DNA of 64,000 nt from Frateuria_A sp035944355 (GTDB lineage: Bacteria; Pseudomonadota; Gammaproteobacteria; Xanthomonadales; Rhodanobacteraceae), in assembly GCF_035944355.1 (NCBI RefSeq), contig NZ_DASZBH010000011.1, forward strand, positions 1 to 64,000. The letters run 5' to 3'. The notes below the pieces were generated by a model that was not told the origin of the DNA, searched no databases, and saw only the letters and a program-made list of their open reading frames with translations. Below, in pieces: positions 25,732 to 32,787 of the stretch. A program made the position numbers and the translations under genes. Position 1 is the first letter of the stretch. Every line of letters begins with the position of its first letter.

Positions 25732-26610
25732 ATGACCCAGCCCTTCACCGTCCACTTCGATCCGGTCGCCTTCCACGTCGGGCCCGTGCAGGTGCACTGG
25801 TATGGGCTGATGTACCTGCTGGGCTTCCTGGGCGCCGGCCTGCTGGGCGAGCGGCGCCGGCGCGAGGGGCGCCTGCCGGTCAGCCGCGACGCGCTGAGCG
25901 ACCTGGCTTTTTACGCCATGCTGGGCATCATCGTGGGCGGACGCGTGTGGTACATGCTGTTCTACTACGCCGGCGGCCCGCATTGGATCTGGACCGACCC
26001 GTTGGCGCTGTTCAAGGTGTGGGACGGCGGCATGAGCTTCCATGGCGGCTTGCTCGGCGTGCTCGCGGCCGCCTGGTGGTGGTCGCGGCGCCATCGGCTG
26101 CATTTCTTCGACACCATGGACTTCGTGGCGCCGCTGGTTCCGCTGGGACTCGGACTCGGCCGGCTGGGCAACTTCATCAACGGCGAGCTGTGGGGCAAGC
26201 CAGGCAGCGTGCCCTGGGCGATGATCTTTCCCAACGCGCATGCCGAGGACCTGCAGTTGGCGGCCGGCCAGCCGGCGCTGGCGCAACAGCTGGCGCGCTT
26301 CGGCGGCCTGCCGCGGCACCCCTCGGAGCTCTACGAGATGGCGCTGGAGGGCGCAGTGATGTTCGCGGTGCTGTGGCTGGTATCGATGAAGCCCCGGCCG
26401 CGCTACCTGGTTTCGGGCCTGTTCGCGCTGCTCTACGGCTGCTTCCGCTTCGCCGTCGAATTCGTGCGCGTGCCCGACCCCCAGCTCGGCTACCTGGCCT
26501 GGGGCTGGCTGACCATGGGGCAGGTGCAGTCGCTGCCGCTGGTCGTGGTCGGGCTGGTGCTGGTGGCGCTTTCGCGCCGGGCGCCGACGCTGGCGCTGGC
26601 GGCGCGTTGA
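25732..26610 (+). CDS. lgt: Prolipoprotein diacylglyceryl transferase
   Basis: This 292-residue inner-membrane enzyme transfers diacylglycerol from phosphatidylglycerol to the lipobox cysteine of prolipoproteins. That is the first step in making the many lipoproteins seen in this window. The sequence has the family start (FDPVAFHVGPVQVHWYGLMY), the catalytic-region HGG in MSFHGGLLG, the Lgt signature around GLGRLGNFINGELWG, and the late RHPSELYEMALEG and FRFAVEFVRVPD motifs. About seven transmembrane helices fit. It does not sit next to thyA directly, as lgt does in many bacteria; one gene (AIM24-like) is inserted, and thyA follows on the same strand at 27851. Confidence 0.95.
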   Translation: MTQPFTVHFDPVAFHVGPVQVHWYGLMYLLGFLGAGLLGERRRREGRLPVSRDALSDLAFYAMLGIIVGGRVWYMLFYYAGGPHWIWTDPLALFKVWDGGMSFHGGLLGVLAAAWWWSRRHRLHFFDTMDFVAPLVPLGLGLGRLGNFINGELWGKPGSVPWAMIFPNAHAEDLQLAAGQPALAQQLARFGGLPRHPSELYEMALEGAVMFAVLWLVSMKPRPRYLVSGLFALLYGCFRFAVEFVRVPDPQLGYLAWGWLTMGQVQSLPLVVVGLVLVALSRRAPTLALAAR

Positions 26611-26629
26611 ATCGGGCAGGTTGAATCGG

Positions 26630-26654
26630 CAGGGCGGGCTTGTGTCCCGCCCTG
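26630..26654. terminator. Hairpin between convergent lgt and AIM24-like genes
   Basis: CAGGGCGGG (26630-26638) pairs with CCCGCCCTG (26646-26654) across a 7-base loop. It lies between converging genes. No T-run follows on either strand, so it is a weak or Rho-assisted terminator candidate. Confidence 0.4.
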
Positions 26655-26669
26655 TCGATCGGCGCACGG

Positions 26670-27677
26670 CTAGAAGTTGCGGTCACCGCCGATCAGGTCA
26701 CCCAGGCCGCCGAGGATCGAACCTTCGCCGCGGCGCTGCCCGCCGCCCTGCGGCGCGGCCGCCAGCATGCGGCCGGCCAGGCGCGAGAACGGCAGCGATT
26801 GCAGCCAGACCTTGCCCGGGCCGGTCAGCGTGGCCAGGAACACCCCTTCGCCGCCGAACAGCATGCTCTTGATGCCGCCGACGGGCCGCACGTCCATGCT
26901 GACCGTGTCGTGGAAGGCCACCACGCAGCCGGTATCCACGTCCAGCCGCTCGCCGGGCTTGAGCTCGCGCTCGACCACGGTGCCGCCGGCGTGCACGAAC
27001 ACCCAGCCGTCGCCCTCGAGCTTTTGCATGATGAAGCCCTCGCCGCCGAACAGGCCGGTGAGGATCTTGCGCTGGAAGAAGATGCCCAGCGACACGCCGC
27101 GCGCGCCGGCCAGGAAGGAATCCTTCTGGCAGATCAGCCGCCCGCCGTGATCGGAGAGCTTCATCGCCATCACCGTGCCCGGATAGGGCGCGGCGAAGGC
27201 GACCTTGGCCTTGCCGCTGCCGGTGTGCGTGAACACGGTGGTGAACAGGGTATCGCCCGTGACCACGCGCTTGCCGGCGGAAATCAGCTTGTCCATGAGG
27301 CCGCCGCCTTGCGAGGCGGTCGAGCCGTCGCCGAAGATGGTGTCCATCTGCACGGCCGCTTCCTTGTACATCAGGGCGCCCGCCTCGGCGATGGCGCTCT
27401 CGCCCGGGTCCAGCTCCACTTCGACGAATTGCATGTCGTTGCCGACGATGCGGTAGTCGATCTCGTCCGACGCCCCGTGGCGCCCGGCCGGTGCGGGCGG
27501 AGGCGCCACGGCCACGGCGGTGGAGGCCAGGAATACGCTGTGGATCGGCCGCCATTCGCCGAAGCCTTCCTTCCAGCAGTAGCCGTCCGGGCGGCTGTGC
27601 GCCTGGGCGCGCGCGGCCTCGTCGTCCAGCGGGCCGATGCGTTCGTTGTTGCCGTAGCTGAAGTACCACTGGGTCAT
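26670..27677 (-). CDS. GYF_2-AIM24 fusion protein (TIGR00266-like)
   Basis: The 335-residue protein starts with a GYF_2-type module (WYFSYGNNERIGPLDDEAAR, then DGYCWKEGFGEWRPI) over residues 1-50. An Ala/Pro linker follows, and then an AIM24/TIGR00266 beta-rich domain from about residue 70 to 300. Landmarks are ELDPGESAIAEAGALMYKE, GGLMDKLISAGKRV, GEGFIMQKLEGDG and DTGCVVAFHDTV. The C-terminal tail is Gly-rich. The family is widespread but biochemically undefined, and distantly related proteins act in mitochondrial membrane organisation. No signal peptide is seen, so it should be cytoplasmic or membrane-associated. It stands between lgt and thyA on the opposite strand, without an obvious operon partner. 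Confidence 0.85.
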   Translation of the reverse strand: MTQWYFSYGNNERIGPLDDEAARAQAHSRPDGYCWKEGFGEWRPIHSVFLASTAVAVAPPPAPAGRHGASDEIDYRIVGNDMQFVEVELDPGESAIAEAGALMYKEAAVQMDTIFGDGSTASQGGGLMDKLISAGKRVVTGDTLFTTVFTHTGSGKAKVAFAAPYPGTVMAMKLSDHGGRLICQKDSFLAGARGVSLGIFFQRKILTGLFGGEGFIMQKLEGDGWVFVHAGGTVVERELKPGERLDVDTGCVVAFHDTVSMDVRPVGGIKSMLFGGEGVFLATLTGPGKVWLQSLPFSRLAGRMLAAAPQGGGQRRGEGSILGGLGDLIGGDRNF

Positions 27678-27850
27678 GTGCGCCGCCCGCTGGGAGATGG
27701 GCTTCGGAGTCTAGGTCCGCGCCGCAGCCCGGGCGAGTGACGGATGTCATTGGACGCCAGGGCATCGGCCCGGATCCGAATTCCGCGCTTGTGCGGAGTT
27801 CCAGGGAGCCGGTTGGGGCAAGCGCCGCCCCTGCCGCTAGAATCCATTCC

Positions 27851-28645
27851 ATGCGCGCCTACCTCGACCTGCTCGACCACGTGCTCCACCACGGCACGGA
27901 AAAGACCGACCGCACCGGCACCGGCACCAGGAGCGTGTTCGGCTGGCAGATGCGCTTCGACCTCGGCCAGGGTTTTCCGCTGGTCACCACCAAGAAGGTG
28001 CACTGGAAGTCGGTGGTGCACGAGCTGATCTGGTTCCTGCGCGGCGACACCAACGTCGCCTACCTCAAGGAACACGGCGTCAGCATCTGGGACGAGTGGG
28101 CCGACGCCGAGGGCAACCTGGGGCCGGTCTACGGCAGGCAGTGGCGCGCCTGGCCGACCGCCGACGGCGGCACCGTCGACCAGATCCGCTGGGTGGTGGA
28201 CGAAATCCGCCGCAATCCCGATTCGCGCCGGTTGATCGTCAGCGCCTGGAATGTCGGCGAACTGCCGAAGATGGCGCTGATGCCCTGCCACACGCTGTTC
28301 CAGTTCTACGTGGCCGACGGCAGGCTCTCCTGCCAGCTCTACCAGCGCTCGGGCGACATCTTCCTGGGCGTGCCGTTCAACATCGCCAGCTACGCGCTGC
28401 TCACCCACATGGTGGCGCAGGTGTGCGGGCTGGGCGTGGGCGACTTCGTGCACACGCTGGGCGACGCGCACCTGTACGGCAACCATGTCGAGCAGGCGCG
28501 CCTGCAACTGTCCCGCGAGCCGCGGCCGTTGCCGCGCGTGGCGCTCAACCCGCAAGTGCGGGCGTTGGAGGACTTCCGCTTCGAAGACGTCGCCCTGGAG
28601 GGCTACGACCCGCATCCGGCGATCAAGGCGCCCGTTGCTGTGTAG
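27851..28645 (+). CDS. thyA: Thymidylate synthase
   Basis: This 264-residue enzyme, the same length as E. coli ThyA, methylates dUMP to dTMP using methylene-tetrahydrofolate. It shows the N-terminal arginine loop (GTEKTDRTGTGTRSVFG), the catalytic Cys in ALMPCHTLFQFYV, the dUMP-binding QLYQRSGDIFLGVPFNIASY and the C-terminal IKAPVAV. ATG at 27851 starts the conserved MRAYLDLLDHVL; upstream in-frame codons do not match the family. Its last 23 bases overlap the 3' end of the convergent acetyltransferase gene. Confidence 0.97.
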   Translation: MRAYLDLLDHVLHHGTEKTDRTGTGTRSVFGWQMRFDLGQGFPLVTTKKVHWKSVVHELIWFLRGDTNVAYLKEHGVSIWDEWADAEGNLGPVYGRQWRAWPTADGGTVDQIRWVVDEIRRNPDSRRLIVSAWNVGELPKMALMPCHTLFQFYVADGRLSCQLYQRSGDIFLGVPFNIASYALLTHMVAQVCGLGVGDFVHTLGDAHLYGNHVEQARLQLSREPRPLPRVALNPQVRALEDFRFEDVALEGYDPHPAIKAPVAV

Positions 28646-29246
28646 GGCGGTCGAGGCCGCCCGGCCCTGCCTCGCCGGCGAGCAGCCGCTTCAATTCCGC
28701 GGCGTCGCGAAGCAGCTCGAACGGCGTCACCGGGGCCGGATGTTCCGGTGGCGTCTGCAAGGTCTTCTGCCACACCCCCACGTCCCACCAGCGGCCGAGC
28801 TTGTAGCCGCTCTGCCGCCACACGCCGGCGGGCGCAAAGCCCATCGTCTCGTGCAACCGCACGCTGGCTTCGCCGGGCAAGGTGATCACGCCGACCGCCT
28901 GGTTGATGCCCTGCAGGCGCATCGCTTCCAGCAGCACGCCGTACAGGCGCCGGGCGATGCCTCTGCGGCCGGCATCCTCGCGCACGTAGATCGAGGTTTC
29001 GGCGATCCAGTCGTAGGCGGCGCGTTCGCGGAAGCGGCTGGCGTACGCGTAGGCGAGCACCTCGCCGTCGCTTTCCCACACCAGCCAGGGATACTGCGCC
29101 AGGCGCGCGACGATGCGCTCGCGCATCGCGGTCACGCCGGGCAGGGCGGTCTCGAAGGTGGCCACGCCATGGGTGACCGACGGGGCGTAGATCGCATGCA
29201 CCGCGGCGGCGTCGTCGGGGCGGGCGATGCGGATCATGCCGTCCAT
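28623..29246 (-). CDS. GNAT acetyltransferase (phosphinothricin acetyltransferase-like)
   Basis: The 207-residue protein contains a full GNAT fold resembling the Pat/Bar group: IRIARPDDAAAVHAIYAPSV at the start, AYAYASRFRERAAYDWIAET, EDAGRRGIARRLYGVLLEAM (the acetyl-CoA pyrophosphate loop) and LHETMGFAPAGVWRQSGYKL, then GRWWDVGVWQK. This group N-acetylates small amines such as phosphinothricin or methionine sulfoximine; the natural substrate here is unknown. About 25 residues beyond the domain (ELLRDAAELKRLLAGEAGPG) form a tail. The gene starts 2 bases after the neighbouring GNAT gene, so the pair is co-transcribed. ATG at 29237 is an alternative start. The 3' end overlaps thyA. Confidence 0.85.
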   Translation of the reverse strand: MDGMIRIARPDDAAAVHAIYAPSVTHGVATFETALPGVTAMRERIVARLAQYPWLVWESDGEVLAYAYASRFRERAAYDWIAETSIYVREDAGRRGIARRLYGVLLEAMRLQGINQAVGVITLPGEASVRLHETMGFAPAGVWRQSGYKLGRWWDVGVWQKTLQTPPEHPAPVTPFELLRDAAELKRLLAGEAGPGGLDRPTQQRAP

Positions 29247-29248
29247 CG

Positions 29249-29737
29249 TCAGAGCTGACGCAGGTAATAGCGGTCGCAGCCGTGGTGGCCGGTGCCGCCC
29301 ATCGCCGCGCAGATCGGCGTGAAGCCGCTGCGCCGGTACAGCGCCTGCGCCGCGTCCATGCCGGTGAGGGTTTCCAGGTAGCAGCGCCGGTATCCCATGG
29401 TGCGCGCCGCGTCCAGGCAGCGCTGCATCATCGCGGTGCCCGCGCCGATGCCGCGCGCCTGCGGCAGGAAGTACATCTTGCGCAGCTCGCACACGTCCGG
29501 CTCGCCGCCCTCCAGCGGCGCCACGCCGGCGCCGCCGATGACCGCGCCGTCGCGCTCGACCACGAAGTAGGCGCAGCCGGGCCGCGCGTAGGCCTCGGCC
29601 ATGTGATCGACTTCCGTGTCGTGGATGGCGAAGCCCGGGCCGTCGGCGCCGAACTCGGGCATCACGGTGCGGATGATCGACGCCACCGCGGCATCGTCGG
29701 CAGGTTCGATCGGGCGGATCAGGAAGTTTGCGGTCAT
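29249..29737 (-). CDS. GNAT-family N-acetyltransferase
   Basis: A 162-residue single-domain GNAT protein. It has the beta-alpha start FLIRPIEPADDAAVASIIRT, the conserved ELRKMYFLPQARGIGAGTAM at the acetyl-CoA loop, and a YLETLTGMDAAQALYRRSGF motif. The close of the domain is HHGCDRYYLRQL. Such sequences are usually annotated as small-molecule acetyltransferases without known substrate. It leads a two-gene unit with the Pat-like gene downstream and follows HMG-CoA lyase on the same strand after 39 bases, so a longer transcript from 30679 is possible. Confidence 0.85.
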   Translation of the reverse strand: MTANFLIRPIEPADDAAVASIIRTVMPEFGADGPGFAIHDTEVDHMAEAYARPGCAYFVVERDGAVIGGAGVAPLEGGEPDVCELRKMYFLPQARGIGAGTAMMQRCLDAARTMGYRRCYLETLTGMDAAQALYRRSGFTPICAAMGGTGHHGCDRYYLRQL

Positions 29738-29776
29738 GGGGCGTAGAAGTGGGTGTAGGGAATCCGGACTTCGGTA

Positions 29777-30679
29777 TCAGGCGGCCGTGCGTGCGCGCGT
29801 GACGCGGCTGGCGGTGTCCTTGTGCAGTTGCGCGGCGAGCCAGGCGCCGGTGGCGACCAGCAGGTCCAGATCGACGCCGGTGCGCAGGCCCATGCCGTGC
29901 AGCATGTAGACCACGTCCTCGCTGGCCACGTTGCCGGTGGCGCCCTTGGCATAGGGGCAGCCGCCCGTGCCGGAGACGGCGCTGTCGACCACGCGCACGC
30001 CTTCCTCCAGGCAGGCCAGGATGTTCGCCAGGGCCTGGCCGTAGGTGTCGTGGAAGTGCACCGCCAGCGCGTTCATGGGTACCGCCTGCGCCACCGCCCG
30101 CAGCATCGCGCGCGCCCTGGCCGGCGTGCCGACGCCGATGGTGTCGCCCAGCGAGATCTCGTAGCAGCCCAGCGCATGCAGCCGCTGCGCCACGCGCACC
30201 ACGTCGGCGACCGGCACCTCGCCCTGGTAGGGGCAGCCGAGCACGGTGGAGACATAGCCGCGCACCGCCACGCCGTCGGCCCGGGCATGCTCGATCACCG
30301 GCGCGAAACGCTCGATCGACTCGTCGATGGAGGCGTTGACGTTCTTGCGGTTGAAGGCCTCGCTCGCGGCCGTGAATACGGCGATTTCGCGCGCACCCAC
30401 CGCCCGCGCGCGTTCGTAGCCCTGCAGGTTGGGCACCAGCACCGGATAGCGCACGCCGGGCACCTTGCGGATGCCGGCGAACACCTCGGCCGCGTCGGCC
30501 AGCTGCGGCACCCACTTGGGGCTGACGAAGCTGGTCGCCTCGATGGTGGTCAGGCCGGTGGAGGAAAGCCGGTCGATCAGCGCGATCTTCACCTCCGCCG
30601 GCAGCAGCGTCTTCTCGTTCTGCAGGCCGTCGCGGGCGCCGACTTCGACGATGCGGACGGTATCGCCTGGGGAGGTCAT
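29777..30679 (-). CDS. mvaB: Hydroxymethylglutaryl-CoA lyase
   Basis: This enzyme splits HMG-CoA to acetyl-CoA and acetoacetate, the last step of leucine breakdown. The 300-residue TIM-barrel protein shows EVGARDGLQNEKTLL at the N-terminus, the substrate segment TSFVSPKWVPQLADA, HFHDTYGQALAN with the metal-binding His pair, and VSGTGGCPYAKGATGN, close to the family signature with its catalytic Cys. ATG at 30679 starts the conserved core (MTSPGDTVRIVEVG), preceded by GGAGCC. It sits away from the other leucine genes (47638-60424). It replaces infC/thrS as the neighbour upstream of rpmI, divergently oriented. Confidence 0.92.
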   Translation of the reverse strand: MTSPGDTVRIVEVGARDGLQNEKTLLPAEVKIALIDRLSSTGLTTIEATSFVSPKWVPQLADAAEVFAGIRKVPGVRYPVLVPNLQGYERARAVGAREIAVFTAASEAFNRKNVNASIDESIERFAPVIEHARADGVAVRGYVSTVLGCPYQGEVPVADVVRVAQRLHALGCYEISLGDTIGVGTPARARAMLRAVAQAVPMNALAVHFHDTYGQALANILACLEEGVRVVDSAVSGTGGCPYAKGATGNVASEDVVYMLHGMGLRTGVDLDLLVATGAWLAAQLHKDTASRVTRARTAA

Positions 30680-30773
30680 GGCGGCTCCGGGTGCGGGAAA
30701 GCCCAACTTTAGCCGGTCGGCCGCCGCGGCAGGACCGGCAGGCGGCAGGCTGGCTTTGGCCAGGGCTCCTCCG

Positions 30774-30779
30774 TATAAT
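30774..30779 (+). promoter_or_regulatory. -10 element of the rpmI-rplT promoter
   Basis: A perfect TATAAT lies 123 bases before rpmI, in the gap with divergent mvaB. The best-placed -35 (TGGCTT, 30751-30756, 17-base spacer) is weak, so promoter strength may depend on other features. Transcription would start near 30786, at the base of a long hairpin. Confidence 0.6.
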
Positions 30780-30783
30780 CGCC

Positions 30784-30902
30784 GGTTCGACCCATACGGA
30801 CGGGTCGTGAACCGATGTCGGCAGGACGGAAAGCGTGGCCTTCGGGACCACCGCCGAATCAGTCAGAAACCGGGCACTCAAAGCCCACTCAGGAGCATTC
30901 CC
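30784..30902 (+). promoter_or_regulatory. Structured leader of the rpmI-rplT mRNA
   Basis: The untranslated leader can fold into a hairpin from GGTTCGACCC (30784-30793) and GGGTCGTGAACC (30802-30813; two bulged bases). A second hairpin, GTGGCC-TTCG-GGACCAC (30835-30851), is capped by a UUCG tetraloop. Ribosomal protein operons of this type are often autoregulated by L20 binding to leader RNA. That role is inferred here from position and structure only. AGGAG at 30891-30895 is the ribosome binding site. Confidence 0.45.
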
Positions 30903-31100
30903 ATGCCCAAGATCAAGACCAACCGGGCGGCTGCGAAGCGTTTTCGCAAGACCGCGTCGGGCAAGTTCAAGGCCGGTCACGCCTTCAAGTCGCACATCCT
31001 GACCAAGAAGTCGACCAAGCGTAAGCGCAACCTGCGCGCCACCAACCACGTCAAGGCGTGCGACACCAAGGGTGTGGCTCGCATGTTGCCGTACGTCTAA
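30903..31100 (+). CDS. rpmI: 50S ribosomal protein L35
   Basis: The 65-residue basic protein has the complete L35 sequence: MPKIKTNRAAAKRFRKTASG at the start, KAGHAFKSHILTKKSTKRKR in the middle, and the conserved end. It is a structural protein of the large ribosomal subunit. The ATG has AGGAG at suitable spacing. rplT follows after 15 bases. The usual upstream partner infC is not adjacent; divergent mvaB takes that place. Confidence 0.98.
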   Translation: MPKIKTNRAAAKRFRKTASGKFKAGHAFKSHILTKKSTKRKRNLRATNHVKACDTKGVARMLPYV

Positions 31101-31115
31101 GGGGAGGAGAACACC

Positions 31116-31475
31116 ATGGCTCGTGTAAAGCGTGGCGTCACCGCCCGTCGTCGTCACAAGAAGATCATCGGCCGCGCGAAGGGCTACTACAACGCCCGCC
31201 GCAAGGTCTTCCGCGTAGCGAACCAGGCCGTCATCAAGGCCGGCCAGTACGCCTATATCGGCCGCAAGCAGCGCAAGCGCCAGTTCCGTGCGCTGTGGAT
31301 CGTGCGCATCAACGCCGCCGCCCGCCAGTTCGGCCTGTCCTACAGCCGCCTGATCAACGGCCTGTCCAAGGCCGGCATCACGATCGACCGCAAGGTGCTG
31401 GCGGACATCGCCGTGCACGACATCAAGGCGTTTGGCGCCATCGCGGAAAAAGCGAAGGCCAGCCTGGCCGCTTGA
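31116..31475 (+). CDS. rplT: 50S ribosomal protein L20
   Basis: The 119-residue product is a canonical L20: the basic N-terminal extension MARVKRGVTARRRHKKIIGR that threads into 23S rRNA, then GYYNARRKVFRVANQAVIKA and the globular end with SRLINGLSKAGITIDRKVLA. It nucleates 50S assembly and in several bacteria represses its own operon. GGGGAGGAG stands before the ATG. The gene is followed by a strong terminator at 31508, so pheST probably has its own promoter or depends on read-through. Confidence 0.98.
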   Translation: MARVKRGVTARRRHKKIIGRAKGYYNARRKVFRVANQAVIKAGQYAYIGRKQRKRQFRALWIVRINAAARQFGLSYSRLINGLSKAGITIDRKVLADIAVHDIKAFGAIAEKAKASLAA

Positions 31476-31507
31476 TCGTCGTCACCGACGGTATGCTGTG
31501 AATCAAG

Positions 31508-31540
31508 CGGGGAGAAGGCCAACGCCTTCTCCCCGTTTTT
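31508..31540 (+). terminator. Rho-independent terminator of rpmI-rplT
   Basis: A perfect 12-base stem, CGGGGAGAAGGC (31508-31519) with GCCTTCTCCCCG (31524-31535), loop CAAC, followed by TTTTT. It is placed 32 bases after the rplT stop. Confidence 0.92.
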
Positions 31541-31591
31541 ATTTAATGACGTGCCGTTTCTATCTAATAACGTGCTCTTTCGCGTTTGCCT

Positions 31592-31736
31592 CCTCTCCCC
31601 CATCTTCGATAAGTAACGGGGGAGAGGATTGAGGTGAGGGGCCAAGGCTTGCCTTGGACGTCACCAAAGCCGCTTCGATGCGGCAGCAACGCTAGAGCCG
31701 CCCCTCACCCCAACCCTCTCCCCGGAGGGGAGAGGG
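31592..31736. repeat. REP-like palindromic repeat cluster (copy A)
   Basis: Two palindromes face each other between rplT and pheS: CCTCTCCCCC/GGGGGAGAGG (31592-31627) and CCCTCTCCCC-GGA-GGGGAGAGGG (31714-31736). GTGAGGGGC (31634) pairs with GCCCCTCAC (31700) in between. The same words recur at 39882 and 59158. They look like dispersed extragenic repeats common in Xanthomonadales chromosomes. Confidence 0.75.
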
Positions 31737-31770
31737 AGCTAGAGGCAAAACCAAAGCGGAACTCGCACCG

Positions 31771-32766
31771 ATGGACGATCTGGATAGTCGCGCAAGCCAG
31801 GCCTTGGCCGACATCGAAAACGCCGCCTCGCTGGACGCGCTCGAAACCCTGCGCGTGGGCCTGCTCGGCAAGAGCGGCATCGTCACCGCCGCGCTGAAGT
31901 CGCTGGGCGCGCTCGCCCCGGACGAGCGCAAGGCCCGCGGCGCCGAGGTCAACCGCGTCAAGGACCGCCTGGCCGACGCGCTCGCCGCCCGCAAGCAGAC
32001 GCTGGAGCAGGCCGAGCTCGACCGCCGCCTGGCCTCCGAAAAGCTCGACATCACCCTGCCGGGCCGCGACGGCCAGCGCGGCGGCATCCATCCGATCACC
32101 CGCGCGCTCGAGCGCATTGCGGCGATCTTCGCCCGGCTGGGTTACCAGCGCGCCGAGGGGCCTGAGATCGAGGACGACTGGCATAACTTCGAGGCGCTGA
32201 ACTTCCCGCCGCACCACCCGGCGCGCGCCATGCACGACACCTTCTACTTCGGCGACGGGCGCCTGTTGCGCACGCATACCTCGCCGGTGCAGATCCGCTC
32301 GATGCAGGGCCGCCAGCCGCCGATCCGCATCATTGCGCCCGGCAAGGTCTACCGCAGCGACTCGGACCAGACCCACTCGCCGATGTTCCACCAGATCGAG
32401 GGCCTGCTGGTCGACGAGACCTCCAGCTTCGCCGACCTGAAGGGCACGCTGGCCGAGTTCGTGCGCGCGTTCTTCGAGCGCGACTTCGAGATGCGCTTCC
32501 GCCCCAGCTATTTCCCCTTCACCGAGCCCTCGGCGGAGGTGGACATCCGCTGGGAGACGGACGATGGCCAGAGCCGCTGGCTGGAGGTGCTCGGCTGCGG
32601 CATGGTCCACCCGAACGTGCTGGCCAACTGCGGCATCGATCCCGAGCGCTACACCGGCTTCGCCTTCGGCCTGGGCGTGGAGCGCTTCGCCATGCTGCGC
32701 TACGGCGTCTCGGACCTGCGCGCGTTCTTCGAGAACGATCTGCGCTTCCTCAAGCAGTTCGCGTAA
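31771..32766 (+). CDS. pheS: Phenylalanine--tRNA ligase alpha subunit
   Basis: The catalytic subunit of the (alpha-beta)2 synthetase, 331 residues, the usual proteobacterial length. An N-terminal coiled-coil (residues 1-85) binds tRNA. The class II core follows, with motif 2 around MFHQIEGLLVDE, the phenylalanine pocket in FRPSYFPFTEPSAEVDI, and motif 3 in GFAFGLGVERFAMLRYGVSD. ATG at 31771 starts MDDLDSRASQALADIENAAS. It is followed by pheT after 21 bases, forming the standard pheST operon. No Phe-rich leader peptide or attenuator was recognised in the preceding gap, which instead holds a terminator and repeats. Confidence 0.97.
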   Translation: MDDLDSRASQALADIENAASLDALETLRVGLLGKSGIVTAALKSLGALAPDERKARGAEVNRVKDRLADALAARKQTLEQAELDRRLASEKLDITLPGRDGQRGGIHPITRALERIAAIFARLGYQRAEGPEIEDDWHNFEALNFPPHHPARAMHDTFYFGDGRLLRTHTSPVQIRSMQGRQPPIRIIAPGKVYRSDSDQTHSPMFHQIEGLLVDETSSFADLKGTLAEFVRAFFERDFEMRFRPSYFPFTEPSAEVDIRWETDDGQSRWLEVLGCGMVHPNVLANCGIDPERYTGFAFGLGVERFAMLRYGVSDLRAFFENDLRFLKQFA

Positions 32767-32787
32767 GCCGGCAAGGAATCGATACCC

